From Owenia fusiformis (lineage: Eukaryota > Annelida > Polychaeta > Sabellida > Oweniidae), in the NCBI GenBank assembly GCA_903813345.2, contig CAIIXF020000010.1:33963425-34027424 (forward strand): a stretch of DNA of 64,000 nucleotides, given 5' to 3'. The notes beneath the pieces were generated by a model that was not told the origin of the DNA, made no database searches, and saw only the letters and a program-made list of their open reading frames with translations. Below, in pieces: positions 1-12,700 of this stretch. How positions within the stretch are numbered: the stretch's first letter is position 1; every line of letters starts with the position of its first letter. A program made the position numbers and the translations under genes.

Positions 1-75
1 GAATTTCAAAATGACTGCCATTTTTGTAAAAAATGAAATTTTCGATAATTGAAATGCGAGTGGATCATGAATCGC
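1..75. repeat. fragment of dispersed 'CAAATACCAGT/TGGCCGCC' repeat family
   Basis: The first bases match units of the array at 32825-33700: a statement of the type 'AAAATGACNGCCATTTTT', then 'GATAANTGAAATNCNAGT'. Only one unit is visible at the window edge. No coding potential is seen. Confidence 0.5.
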
Positions 76-192
76 AAAATACCTCCTTAATTGGAATTAG
101 AAGATACCTAAAAATGGAATCGGGCTATCATATTTTTGTCGGCTATTTCTTTATTCTGGTCAATGCCTAAACAGAAAGTCTCATAGCTTTAC

Positions 193-600
193 TTACCTTG
201 ACGTGTAGTTCACCGAATGCGAAGCATGTGTTTTTAAAAACTTACCTATGTTTCGAGGAAATAGAGGACGAAGTGCCTCCGATAATGAACAGCTACAGGT
301 GGCTGTAACTTGTGAACTCCAGGACAAGCACTCATAGAGATGATAAAATAATCTGAACTTTAAGACAGAGAATGTGCAAACACCCAAAAAACATTATTTT
401 TCAAAAATGTTGTCCTGATTTTTAGCTCTTCCCACACCTGTCTCTCCAATGTTTTATGCATTGATATATCGCGTTTTGTCCAAAATTATGCTGAAAACAA
501 TGCTTTGCATTATTTTCCCTATGGGAAAATAACATTGGAAATATTGTTTTCCACTTTATCCCAAATTAATCATTTTTTCTTTTAAAATTAAAAAAGGAAC
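193..600. other. no gene recognised
   Basis: AT-rich sequence with short open frames only. It lies 3' of the gene A linker exon, so it is probably intron. No domain, splice-flanked exon or repeat boundary could be supported. Confidence 0.4.
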
Positions 601-674
601 GTCAGTCGAAATGCGGCCGCCATGAGCAAATGTGACTGAAGCTTTAGTGAGTTAGTGAAAATAGTGCTAGATAC

Positions 675-740
675 CTTCTGATTCTTGGCGTTTCTCTTCT
701 GCATTGGTCTGTAGCTGATCCAGGAATGGACCAGTCTTTT
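675..740 (-). CDS. gene A linker exon (charged, non-cysteine)
   Basis: A 66-bp phase 1-1 exon: acceptor TTTCAG before 740 and donor GTATCT after 675. It encodes 22 residues without cysteine, of the form E-K-T-G, then LDQLQT, then AEEKRQESE. Near-copies occur at 55556-55621 and 51823-51876, each downstream of a ShKT exon with conserved splice sites. The exon is amphipathic and Glu/Lys/Gln-rich, so a short helical spacer between cysteine-rich domains is the simplest role (inference). No database family is recognised. Confidence 0.72.
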
Positions 741-3700
741 CTGAAATAAATTCAATGGCAATTTCTTTTTTATTTTATTTTAATTTTTTCTGATATAAAC
801 ACGAATCCTTATTTGTTTTTAAACAAAGTTGATTAAAAGATTCGGTTTTATAAGTTTACTACAGCATGTGAGCATTGTATTTTTCATATAAACGATTTAC
901 ATTGTTAACTTCTCCACATGTTAATGCCTGGGTCACATTTGCTCCGATCCATCGGCCGGCGCCCGGCCGATTGAGTGTTTTGTTCAATATTGCATTTAAT
1001 TTTGAACAAATACTCAATAGGCCGGGCGCCGTAGTGAAAATCGGAGCCGATGTGACCCAGACATTAGGAAAATATGGTAACTGAACGATTTCCGGTTACC
1101 CCTCTCTTCTGACGTCGTGATCATGTGACCACTGATCGGGACCGACCATTCTTACCCGTTTGATATATTTTATTTATTCAATATTACACTTTTATCTTAC
1201 TCCCTATCGACAAATGTTGTAAAACTTGAATATCACATATTTTTTTTATAAATAGTTATAACAATGGTAATCCGTGAATCATGATAGTTTAATAGTTAGG
1301 TGTGTCCGTTTTAAAATCTTAAAAATCTTGTCACTTTATAGATAACTGTTTGACATTCGAGATGAAAGAGCTGTATAGTGTCTCCCATCGGTAGACACGT
1401 GTTGTACATGTCTCTGTCCTTGATATTACTTAATACAAATTATAGCAACCACTATCATGCAAGGATCGACATGGGTTTATTTATCAAGCAATTTTTAAAA
1501 TCTTTTTGGCAAAACATGGGAGTATGAACAATGTTAAATAACATTCTATTTCCTTACCAGCATCTCCGTTGTCAGTGCATAAATTGCATGTCTTCTTGCA
1601 AAATGATTTCTCCCAGTAATAATTACAGTTCAAGTCATTGTTATTTTTAAAGCTTTCACATCTTGCACTTATGTCTTCGCAGCTTCTAGCAACAGCTGTA
1701 ACAATAGATGTCGCTTGTTAGACAAACATGTGAGATGCGTGACTGAAACCTCCTTCATTCAAAGGACTTCACTTATTAGTCAATTCATTATGGAAAGAAG
1801 AGAAATACCCTTGGACCAAGAATGGAATGATCTAACATTTTTACTTCACAACTTCATAAAAAATGATTTTTTCTAAAACTATTTCTGAACTGCAAAACAT
1901 CCATGAAGTGTCTGACAAATGATAACGTGGTACAAACATACTATTTTTTCATCGTGGTGCTATTATAAGTCGCAAACGCTTGAAGCTTTTAAAACTAGAC
2001 TAGCGTTTTATGTTAAGGGTTAACATACAAATCAGAGAGAGTTATAACACTTTACCAGATATGTTGAAATGCCAACGTGTGAAGTCGTGACTGAAGTAGA
2101 TCTGCAGATATTGCATTTTTGGACAGTGCAGACACTTCTCATAGATTTCACTGGTTTTCATTGGTTTAGTGAAACAGTTCAAAAGTACTGATTCTCTCTA
2201 AAAGAGTGGTATCGATATGGAGAACTTTTTGAACACACGTTTCTCTTAAAGCAGTCATAAAAAATCTAAAAATTTAACACATCGTCAATTTAATGGTCAT
2301 CTTTTGAATGGTAACAATATAATTTGAAATATATATATGTACTTTCATCTATATTGTTTTAGAAAACACATTAAAATTTTGTTTTGTTCTTGGTATCACG
2401 TTTCCAGAGTGAAATGAAACATCTTTCCGAACCTCATTGGAACAAAACGACATAAACACAACATGTTTAGGTCTCTCAATAATGTAGTTGGTTGATTTTA
2501 AAAAAGTATCTTGTTAATGAAATACACCGCGAGATATGCCGAGTACTTATTTATTGCATATTTTAGTACTAAATGAGTACTCCTATGATGAGTGATAAAA
2601 TAGCGCTAATTTCATTGATTTTTCATTACTCAATGAGCACTCATAATATGAGCACTAATTAAGTGCATGTTTTAGTACTAAATGAGTACACATATCATGA
2701 GTATTGAATTGGTGCTAATTTCATTGATTTTTCATCACTCAATAAGCGCTCATATTATGAGTACTAATCCATTGCACATGTTTCACAAGTGATAGAATAG
2801 TACTCAAAAATTAAAATGTTGATAAATATTTTTTAATTGATGAAGTAAAATATACAATACGTAATAAAATACATTTTAATTATACGAAAACATGGATAAA
2901 TATATTATTAGACTTTTCCCAAAATGTTCCAAAATGTTGAAATTTCCACGTGTTGTGGACTGTCTCACATACTGAACTGAATGTCTTTATAAAGTACACT
3001 GGTGAAACTGGGGTCAACCATGCATTCATATAAATTGAAATGATGCCAATTACACTACCCGCAAAAGGATTAGAAAACCTGGAAAATATCCAAAAGATAA
3101 ATGGACAATTACATGATAAATATATGGCATTCAGATTCATTAAAAACATTATTCCAAATGGAATAAACTTCATACTGCTAATACTTAGAATAAGTGAAAG
3201 ATGAGGTAAGTTGTATTAAAGGAGAAATTACTAAAATTACATGGTGAGTTCTATATGTGTTACAATTATAAGCTGATATGGGAGTAAGTCTAAATAACTA
3301 AATTGAAGGTAGCATGTGGATTGTATCCCAGGTAGAATGATAACTACCGAGTGCTTATTATTTAGCAAATGAACAATATTTTAGTGCTAAATGAGCAATT
3401 TTTTAGTACTAAAAGAGCGCTCAAGTAGCACTAAATCATTACTTAAAATATCGTTACTACAACGGTTCTAAAATAAACCCTTATTTTCACAAAATTAGTG
3501 CTAAAATAGCACTCAAGTAGTAATAAATTAGCACTCTGGAAAAAGTGCACTCATGAGTACTCATGCCACGAGTGATAATTTAGTACTAATTTTGTACTAA
3601 TCTAGTACTCGGCATATTAGTGATAATGGATTTCTCAGATAAGCCTTAATTAAGCTGTTTCCTCCTGTTCATCCTCCAATCGTTTTGATGGGTTTAAATG

Positions 3701-6700
3701 ATAAAACACATATTCCTGCATACGTTTTCACTTGTTGAGCACTTGTCAACATTACCATTTACTTATTATTGAGGAGTTTAACAGGGGTCCACAAAAAATA
3801 AAAAATATTAGATTTTTATATTTTTGAAGTTTACAACAGATTATCTACTTATGAATTGTTTTTTGGGAAGGTTTTTAGCATGACACATTGATTTTATCTG
3901 TTTAATTGAAAATAAGATCACCTGTCTGACTATATTTTACATTTAAAATGATTAAAATTAATTGTTCCATTTAGTTCACTTTCTTTTAACATCATCTTGT
4001 TTTTTGTTGATCCGCCAATTGTTTTGATATGTTGAAATGATAAAACATATATTCCTACATAGGTTTTTACATGTTGAGCACTTGTCAACATTACCATTTA
4101 CTTATTATTGAGGGGTTTGACAGGGGTCCACAAACATAAAAATATTAGATTTTGGTATTTTTGAAGTTTACAAAGGATTATCTACTCATGAATCGGTTTT
4201 TGAGAAGGTTATTAGCATGACCTATTGATTTTATCTGTTTAATTCAAAATAAGATCGTCTGTCTGATTATATTTTGCATTCAAAATGATTAGAAATAATT
4301 GTTCCATTTTGTTCACTTTCCTTTTACATCATCTTGTTTTTGTTGATCCGCCAATTGTTAAATGATATTTGTAAATGATAAGACATATATTATCACATAC
4401 ATCTTCACCTGTTGAGGACTTTACCCTTTACTTATTATTGAGGGGTTTAACGGAGGGGTCAACAAAAATGTTAGATTTTGAGAGTTTTGAAGTTTACAAC
4501 AGATTATCTAGCTAGTCATTAATCGGCTTTTGGAAAGTTTACTAGTATAACATATTGATTTCATCTCGATGTACATTAGATGTTCAAGAGACCAATAAAC
4601 TTATCTATTAATTATTGAGGGGTTTAACAGGGGTTCACAAAAAGTATAAAAAATACTAAATTTTGATATTTTTGAAGTTTTTTTGGAAAGGTTATTAATA
4701 TTAGTATGCCATATTGATTTTATCTGTTTAATTGAAACTAAGATCGTCTGTTTGACTATATTTTGCATTCAAAATGATAAAGAATAATGGTTTCCATTTA
4801 GTTCACTTTCTTTTAACATCATCTTGTTTTTCGTTGATCGGCCAATTGTTAATGATATGTTTAAATGATAAAACATATATTCCTACATACGTTTTCACAC
4901 GTTGAGGACCTGTCAACATTACCGTTTACTTATCATTGAGGGGTTTAAAAGAGGTCCATAATAATGAAAAATATTAGATATTGACACTTTTGAAGTTAAC
5001 AACAAATTTTTCACTTATGAATCAGCTTTTGGAAAGGTCATTAGCATGATATATTGATTTTATCTGTTTAATTGAAAATAATAAATTCTGTCTGACTATA
5101 TTTTGCATTCAACATGATTAAAAATAATGGTTCCATTTAGTTCACTTTCTTTGAACACAATCTTGTTTTCGTTGATCTGCAAATTGTTTCTGCCTATATT
5201 CCTACATACGTTTTCACCTGTTGAGCACTGAAACTGAGCTTTGTTTACATTTTTAAACCTTGGAAAAAGCATTTGATCGCATATAATATTGCATTTAAAT
5301 CATAATCTAGATGAGTTAGGAATTTATTCCCACTATTTATAAAAATGGATTTTTACATCAATAAAGCATATGATATGATGTGGGGTGAAAGGATATATGA
5401 TTTTTGCGATACGGGCTCTACAAGCATCTCCACAAGCAAATAACTTCAGTAATAGAAAAGCGCTTACCCTGATTATTTTATTTAGTAGAAAATAGACTGT
5501 CCCATGAGGCAATGCTAGAACCCAAACTTTCTTTTGAAATTAATAGACACCGTCTCGCCCAATATTTTTTTCTCGTATAGGTATTCTGCCATATCCAGCT
5601 TCTGATCATCCAGTATTTGTTTAATATTGCCCGCAGAAATGACGTTATTAGAATTGTTGCTCAGGTCGATAAAGTAACAACTTTTCGAGTTATAGTAAAA
5701 TACGTTAAAATGGCGACTATGTTTAAAATGGCCGCCTTCTACGAAAAGTGTCATTAGACAGTGTGCCATGCTTATAGTATTCACATTCCAAATATGAACA
5801 AAATCACTCCACTACTTTTCGAGTTACAGCAAAAATCGTAAAATAACAAGTAAAGGACACCATCTTTCAAGATGGCTGCCATGTGCTTCTTTAATATCTA
5901 CATTTCTAGCTTTTTTAATGTCCTATATACTTTTTTTCATTTTAAAGATATTGCTATTACACAGTTTTACATATTGCACCTAAATTACTGTAAAATCGGC
6001 ATTAAAATGGCCGCTATTTTAAATGAGCGGCCATTTTGAAAATCGGCTTTCGAGCAGAACTTCTACCCCCATAGGGTATATGTGTACAAAATATGAACAA
6101 AATCGGGCCAACGGTATTTCAGTTATTGCCCGAACGAACGTACGTACGTACGGACGGACGGACAGATGGACGGACGGAGGCCCATTCCCTATATCCCTCC
6201 GAACTTCATTTAATGGGATAACTATTTAAAATTAATTTAAATTGTTAGGACATGATACTAAGCTTATAAAATAAAAATTTGATTAGTTACACCAATAATT
6301 CTGATTTTAGAGCCCATTGTTATCTCATATTACAGCTAAATTGTATAAATCTTCTTGCTGTCAACGTATTTATAATACGAGGGTTGTCCCAGAAGTAATG
6401 CACTATATGCTCTAACTTTCTTTAATAGTCTTCAATTCAGCTGAAATTTTGTGTATATAACAATTGAAGTTTTATCTATTATATCCTGAAGTTCCAGCAT
6501 CCAGCATTAATATTAAGTCTTAATATGGTTGCTATAACAACATGGGGGTAGGGGTGGGCGGGGCAGGTACCAATTTTTCTAATTATGAAAATATCTAAAG
6601 TGTTATTTTATTAATATTTCTTTCCTTTAAATGGTCAAAATGTTTGGGAAATTGTTAAATTTATTCAGCATGATGTTAATCAAGTACGAATAATGACATT

Positions 6701-9700
6701 TAGCACTGTGATGTCATAACACCACATTTCAATAGTCACAAATTCAAATACAGTCACAGTCAAGAAATTGCAAAATTGCTGCAATTCTCACCTGATAACA
6801 GAAGGCCTTGCGTTTGGTGGCCTAATTTCATACTTCACTTGGACTCACAGCCACGCAAAACAATGCTACCATGAAGAAAGTATATAAGGAGTATATTCCA
6901 GATAGAACTACAATTATGGGGTGGCAGAAGAGATTTAAAAGAGACGATTTGACCCTGTATGACAACTCCAAACATTGGAGGCAAAAACTCCACAAGTCAC
7001 AGTGGAAGAAATTGCCTAGAGTGTTTGACCTGACAGGCATCAAAAGTACATAACATGCAAAGGGCAATATTTTGAGAAAATGTGAAATGGGACACTGTGC
7101 AATATACATCCATTAAATCTAGGATGTGCTCATAGTAATTTAGTATATTTTAATGTATTTTTGAGCATACTTCTCATAGCTACACCAAATGGTATTTGTT
7201 GATTAATCATATCAGTTTTTTATTCCTTTTGACGTGACTGTATAACCTGCCCCGCCCTACCCAAACTCACCAACTTGATTTTATTATAACATCAATATAG
7301 TTTTATCAGTCAACATGAAAATTTCTAGTATAAAAAAAATGTCTCTAAGGAACATTTACTGAAAATTTCATGGAAAAATATCAATTATTGATAAAGTTAG
7401 AGCATATAGTGCATTACTTCTGGGACAACCCTCGTAGTTTACACTTATTAAATGCCTGTTTATAATGATACCGACATGACTGTAATATTGAAATCATATA
7501 AGTAATAAAGATCCCCAAGTGGAGGTCAATGTCTCCCCCCCCCCATTTATGACATGGCGTTATATGAATCAGGTTGAAGACATCAGGATGAAACCTGTTT
7601 TCAGGATTTATACACCTCCATGATGTAATTTAATCGTAACAATGTACTAGCTTTTCATCTAAGAACTATCCGGAAAAATATTTAATATTAGTAAAATAGA
7701 CCCCTGCTGAAATCGTTCAAAAATGAAGTTCTGTAACTTTGCATGGTGCTCAAAAATTCATAAATGGTCAATGCTATAATCCTAACTTAAAAAAGCAAAT
7801 TAAAAACATTAGGCTGTAACAATAAGCTTTAAAAAAATTATTCAGTGTTTGATGAGTTATACCCCCCACTGTGAACATGGATTCCATTTTGATCTAATTT
7901 TTCAGTTGACATTTTACATTATGCTCTTGATATATAATAATTCATGCTTTTTGTACTTATTTATTATCTATTCACAAGAAATCTTTTAAAACGATCATTC
8001 TTTAATAAAATAGACCCCTGCTTAAATCTCAAATAAATGATAAACGGTAATGTTGTGTGATCCTCAACAAGCAATACCATATTCAGTGATATTAAATCTA
8101 TCAATATAATCTATAAAAATGATTGGAACTTGAACAGGAGGTAATTTTCAAATATTTGTCAATTCCTTTATCACTATATCTCCCTGTGTATCTGTCATTC
8201 ATTTTCGTCATCCGTTCATAGTGTTATTGTATTGGGGCTGCTACAATCTATTATATTCATGTATAGTTAAGATTTATATATAATATATACATTTATATAT
8301 ATTTGACGGAATGTATCGCCACAGATTTCGGACAGTAATATGTTGGATTTTGGCTATTTTCTGAGGATTTTAACAGATGCATATGTTAGGCCATTGCAAT
8401 ACCTCTAGGAATGACAGTATGTCAAAAGAAGGAGTAGAGAAAATGTTCTCGTTTTTATACATTTTATGAAAAAAAGTATTCTTTACACTCTTTTACAGGT
8501 ACATTAATGCACTCTTCGTGCAAAACTGAAAGATGTAGACAATGCGGGGAAGGAGTGATTGATATTTCAAAAATAACATGTGCATTACAATTCTGAACAT
8601 GCTGGACAACCTCAAGGTCAGATTGCATTTTCTATTATTCTGATGACCATGTGCTTTTTTCAGTTGAACGCAACTCATTCCAAACACGGTCTAAATCTTT
8701 CGTATTTGCACAAAGGTTGCTTTAGTGTTACCAGATAAAGGTCAGGGTGCATGTTCGGAATTTTTCTGCAACTTCAAATATGAATCACTCCTTCCCCACA
8801 ATGTCTACATCTCTCACTTTTGCACAACAAGTGCACTAATGTACCTAGAAAAGAATATAGAGAAGAATGTTTTGATAAATGTATAAAAACAAAAAAATCA
8901 GTGAAAAAATTCAGAAAGTTTTCAGTATCTTTTTCACTGAATTTTCACTTTTTTATACATTTTACAAAACAAATCTTCATACCAGTCTTTTTTAGGCACA
9001 TGACACAGTTTTGCACAAAGAGTGCACTTATGTGCCTAGAAAAGACTAGCGAGAAGAATGTTTTGATAAAGTGTATAAAAACAAGAAAATTCAGTGAAAA
9101 AATTCAGAAAATTTTCAGAAATTTCTTTCACTGGATTTTTTCGTTTTTCATACATTTTACAAAACAAATCTTCTCACAGGTTTTTTTCTAGGCACATAAG
9201 TGCACTCTTTGTGCAAACCTGGAAGATATAGACAATGTGGGGAAGGAGTAATTCTTGTTTGAGAAATAGTATGTGACTCAACTGAGGAATGCAGAAAAAT
9301 TCCTAACATGCACCTTAAGGTGCTAAGGAAGTTAACAGGAAATGACAAAACAAAAAATGTCAAAACCATGCTGGATTTTGAAAATCTTTTGAACCAAGAT
9401 AACAGAGTTCTCTTTGGACCTCCAGTCAGTTTAACTAGTTCCACATATCATTTACATGACTGGGAACACAATGAAAATGGTCAGAATGACCATAAACATG
9501 ATGAAATAACCTTTTCAGCCCTCTGAAAATGTGACTGAAAAATAGCTAAGAGTAGGTGTTCAGGAAAGGTCACTGAACAGAATCTTTTGACTTTTTCAGA
9601 AAATGTGTCCAATATATTGCTCTTGTGTGTATTTCCTTGGTTTTTTCAGGAAAGTTTCATTACACTGTCTTCTTTTAGAATATCTGGAAACAGGTCAATG

Positions 9701-12700
9701 TTAGCTCCCGTGTTGTCTGGAAACTTTGAAAGAAAATTTGGAAAAATAGAAAATGTGAAATATCAGAATTTCCTGGAGTTCTTATTGAACGCCTACCAGA
9801 TATTCTAAAAGAAGACAATGTAATGATACTTTCCTAAAAAAGCAAGGAAATTGACACATGCCTTCATACTTTATTTTGTACCAGAAAATAACATGTGCAG
9901 GTATAGTTCAACGTCGTTAAACTCAATAACGGCGTTCTTTATTATTAGGAATTTTCTTGGGGCCATTATTGAGTTTAACCTCCATGCTATTCTTTCCTTT
10001 GATGCAAGTTGTGGATCTATCGAAACCACTTTTCCTCGCTAATATGACACTGATACTTAACAAAAATATAAAACCACGTTTCATCAGGCGATTTCACATA
10101 ATATTATTGTGTTAAATGTTCATTTTTAATCGTAAAATGAGTCTTATTCTTACCAATTTATGAGACGAATATTTCAACCGGCAATGTCTGTCTGTGCGTC
10201 GCCAAAGTAAACTTGGTCAGCGAAACGAAATTGTTCTTCAATATTGATATTTATTATAACCATCCAGTATGACCCGAATCTTTGCTTTATTCAAACAGCG
10301 CGTGTATTCACCCAAGTTTACTCTATTGTTATTTATAAAAACTTTAAAAAGCAATACTCGCAACATTATTGATGCATTTGATTACTGGTAATTTCAGCTC
10401 AAAGAAATATAGATGTCATTGATTGTGCTAGATTGTGATTGTGTTGAATAATTGTGCCTAAATATTAAATTATGGTAATTGTTCATGGTTTTCTGCTTGC
10501 AAAAACGTACCTAGGAATACACTCAATTGTTTATAACTGGGATCATGTATTTTACTCAGCATACATGCTTTGTAACAATTGTTACATTTTAATAACTTCA
10601 ATGTGGTGATGTATTGTGATAAGATTACATGTACAGTGATCTCCCCATGTCACTTTTACCGGGGGCTCCCCCTACTTGAAACCAAAGGCCCCCCAGTTGG
10701 CACCCAGTTGGCATCTGCACTTCAACTTCTGATTTAAAGAATGAGTGAAGTAAGCACCTACACTGAGATATTGTGAGCGTAGCGAGTGCTGATTTTTTTA
10801 GACTTGAAATCTTGCACCCAGTTGAACATTTTTTTGGGGAGAACACTGATGTATAAGCATGGTTGTTTTATTCCTAGCTCTTAAATGTATGATGTTCTTA
10901 ATAAAATTAAACAGAAGTTTTGTTTATGCTATTTTATAAAACATATTTTTCTACAATGATATTTCATTTACTCAATGAGAGAAAAGTTAAACACATGTGT
11001 TTTATCACGATATTGGAGCAAGTAAATGTACTTTTAACCTATACTTCACACCTGATTTATCTCGATACCTCCAAATCTGATTTTTTCAAATCAACACTTT
11101 TCAGCTTTTTTCGATCTCATTACTCTAATGTTAAAAAACCTTACTTGATCGTCATTAAAGCAGATATGAAATGGTATTTTTAACCTAAAGGAATCAATGT
11201 GATTTTTTGATAAATGTATTTTGACATGTTTTCTCATCAGTAGTGTGAAAATTATTTCACTCTAACGATCGTTATAGCTGCTTAATAAGCAATTTTCGAA
11301 TTGGTTGTGACGTTATTGGCCCCCACGTGATCTCTCACTGGCCCCCATGTGGCCCGTTTTGGTCCATTAGATCATGACGTCATAATGCCAAAATGTTTTG
11401 TTTTGTTTACACAACAATCCTATGGTTGCCGTGACGTTGTGATTACTAAGGAACCAATAAACCAAAGCTATATTTTGTATATGACGTTACTAATCACGTG
11501 GGGGCCAATTTGATTGATCAGTTAGTTTTATTTCGTTATCTATGACCGTTAGCAGTTATCTAACATGTATTTTATAATGGCTATCGCAAGAACTCTACAT
11601 TGGGCTTACAATGGAGAAAACCGCATTTTTGTAGCTGCAAGTTGAGAAAAGCTATTTCAGTTGTCCTTTAAACATTCAGTCAAAATGATGTCATACTATC
11701 TAGTATTTGAAATGTACATGTAAAAGTACATCAAGAAATATTGCTTCAAATATTGTTGATCAATTTTGAAAAATTTTTGTTTTGGAAAATGTAAATGCTA
11801 CTACGGGGAGATTCAACATATAAAGTCACAAAAAGTGAAATATGTTTTCTTATGATTGGACAGATAATATTTTCTTTTACATTATTTTAATTTGCATTAC
11901 TATGTCATGCTATGTGACCTGAATGAGCCACCTGGTGGTGAAACTGGTAACTACCTACTCGCATCTGAGTTATTACAATGGGAAATCACTGACTTTCTGG
12001 GAGAGAAAACTTTGGCACAATATATATTTAAACATGTTAAGAAAAATATCTAATTATTCAGTATCACATGCTTGCGTCTGTCCAAAGATGTTGAAAGCTT
12101 TAGCATTTTAGCCAGAAATTTACCATAATTCTGAAAATAAAACAGGAAAAAAAGTAGGAAACTTAATCATGTTTATCGCAAGCCTCCTACAGTATTACAA
12201 TATTTTGTACTTACATGTATATATAGGATAACCGGGGTTCGTTTCGTTTTATGAACTTGTTTCGTTCAGTGTTGCTAACGGCGGTTTATTCCTGAAAGGA
12301 TTTGCCATTTCGATGTTACCGGAACCAGAACAGAGTTTTCTAAACTAAGAAAAAGCCTTCTCCCAACATTTTCATAATTATACCGTTACAGGGGGGTATG
12401 TGATGATTTGTATTTATTCATAAGGTATGTGTGCATGCGTTGATCACATTATTTCTGTAACGATACCATCTTATTACGGTTTAATTAGTTCCGCATGTCG
12501 AAACCTGCTGAACGATTAAATGATCGCATCAAGGGCAAAATCATCATGGAAGTTAGACCTAGCCGGGGCCATAAGACATGTCAGATAAGAAACGAGGCCC
12601 AGGCTAGGTCTAATGTTGTTGGACTAGTGCAGGTATAGCAATTTTTTATCAAAATGTTACTTTCAAGCTGAACCTTAATTCATCTAATTTAGATGAATTT

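Larger units (their letters stand above)
600..2250 (-). repeat. segmental duplicate of 55495-56790 (ShKT + linker exon block)
   Basis: Both exons, their introns and the upstream intron match in order and orientation between this block and 55495-56790. Examples are the 'CTGATTCTTGGCGTTTCTC' type linker sequence, the GCGACA intron motif, and the 'GACTGAAG...TTTTGGACAGT' stretch near 2090 and 56665. It therefore records a duplication between genes A and C that moved a two-exon module. Confidence 0.7.

Noticed and set aside
2880-3173. 97-codon hydrophobic minus-strand frame, faintly receptor-like
   Set aside because: It lies inside the TAGTACT-rich TIR element, no conserved receptor motif can be named, and composition alone can give hydrophobic runs.
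5515-5784. 89-codon minus-strand open frame
   Set aside because: No family recognised, partly within GGCCGCC-type repeat sequence, and no splice or promoter context.
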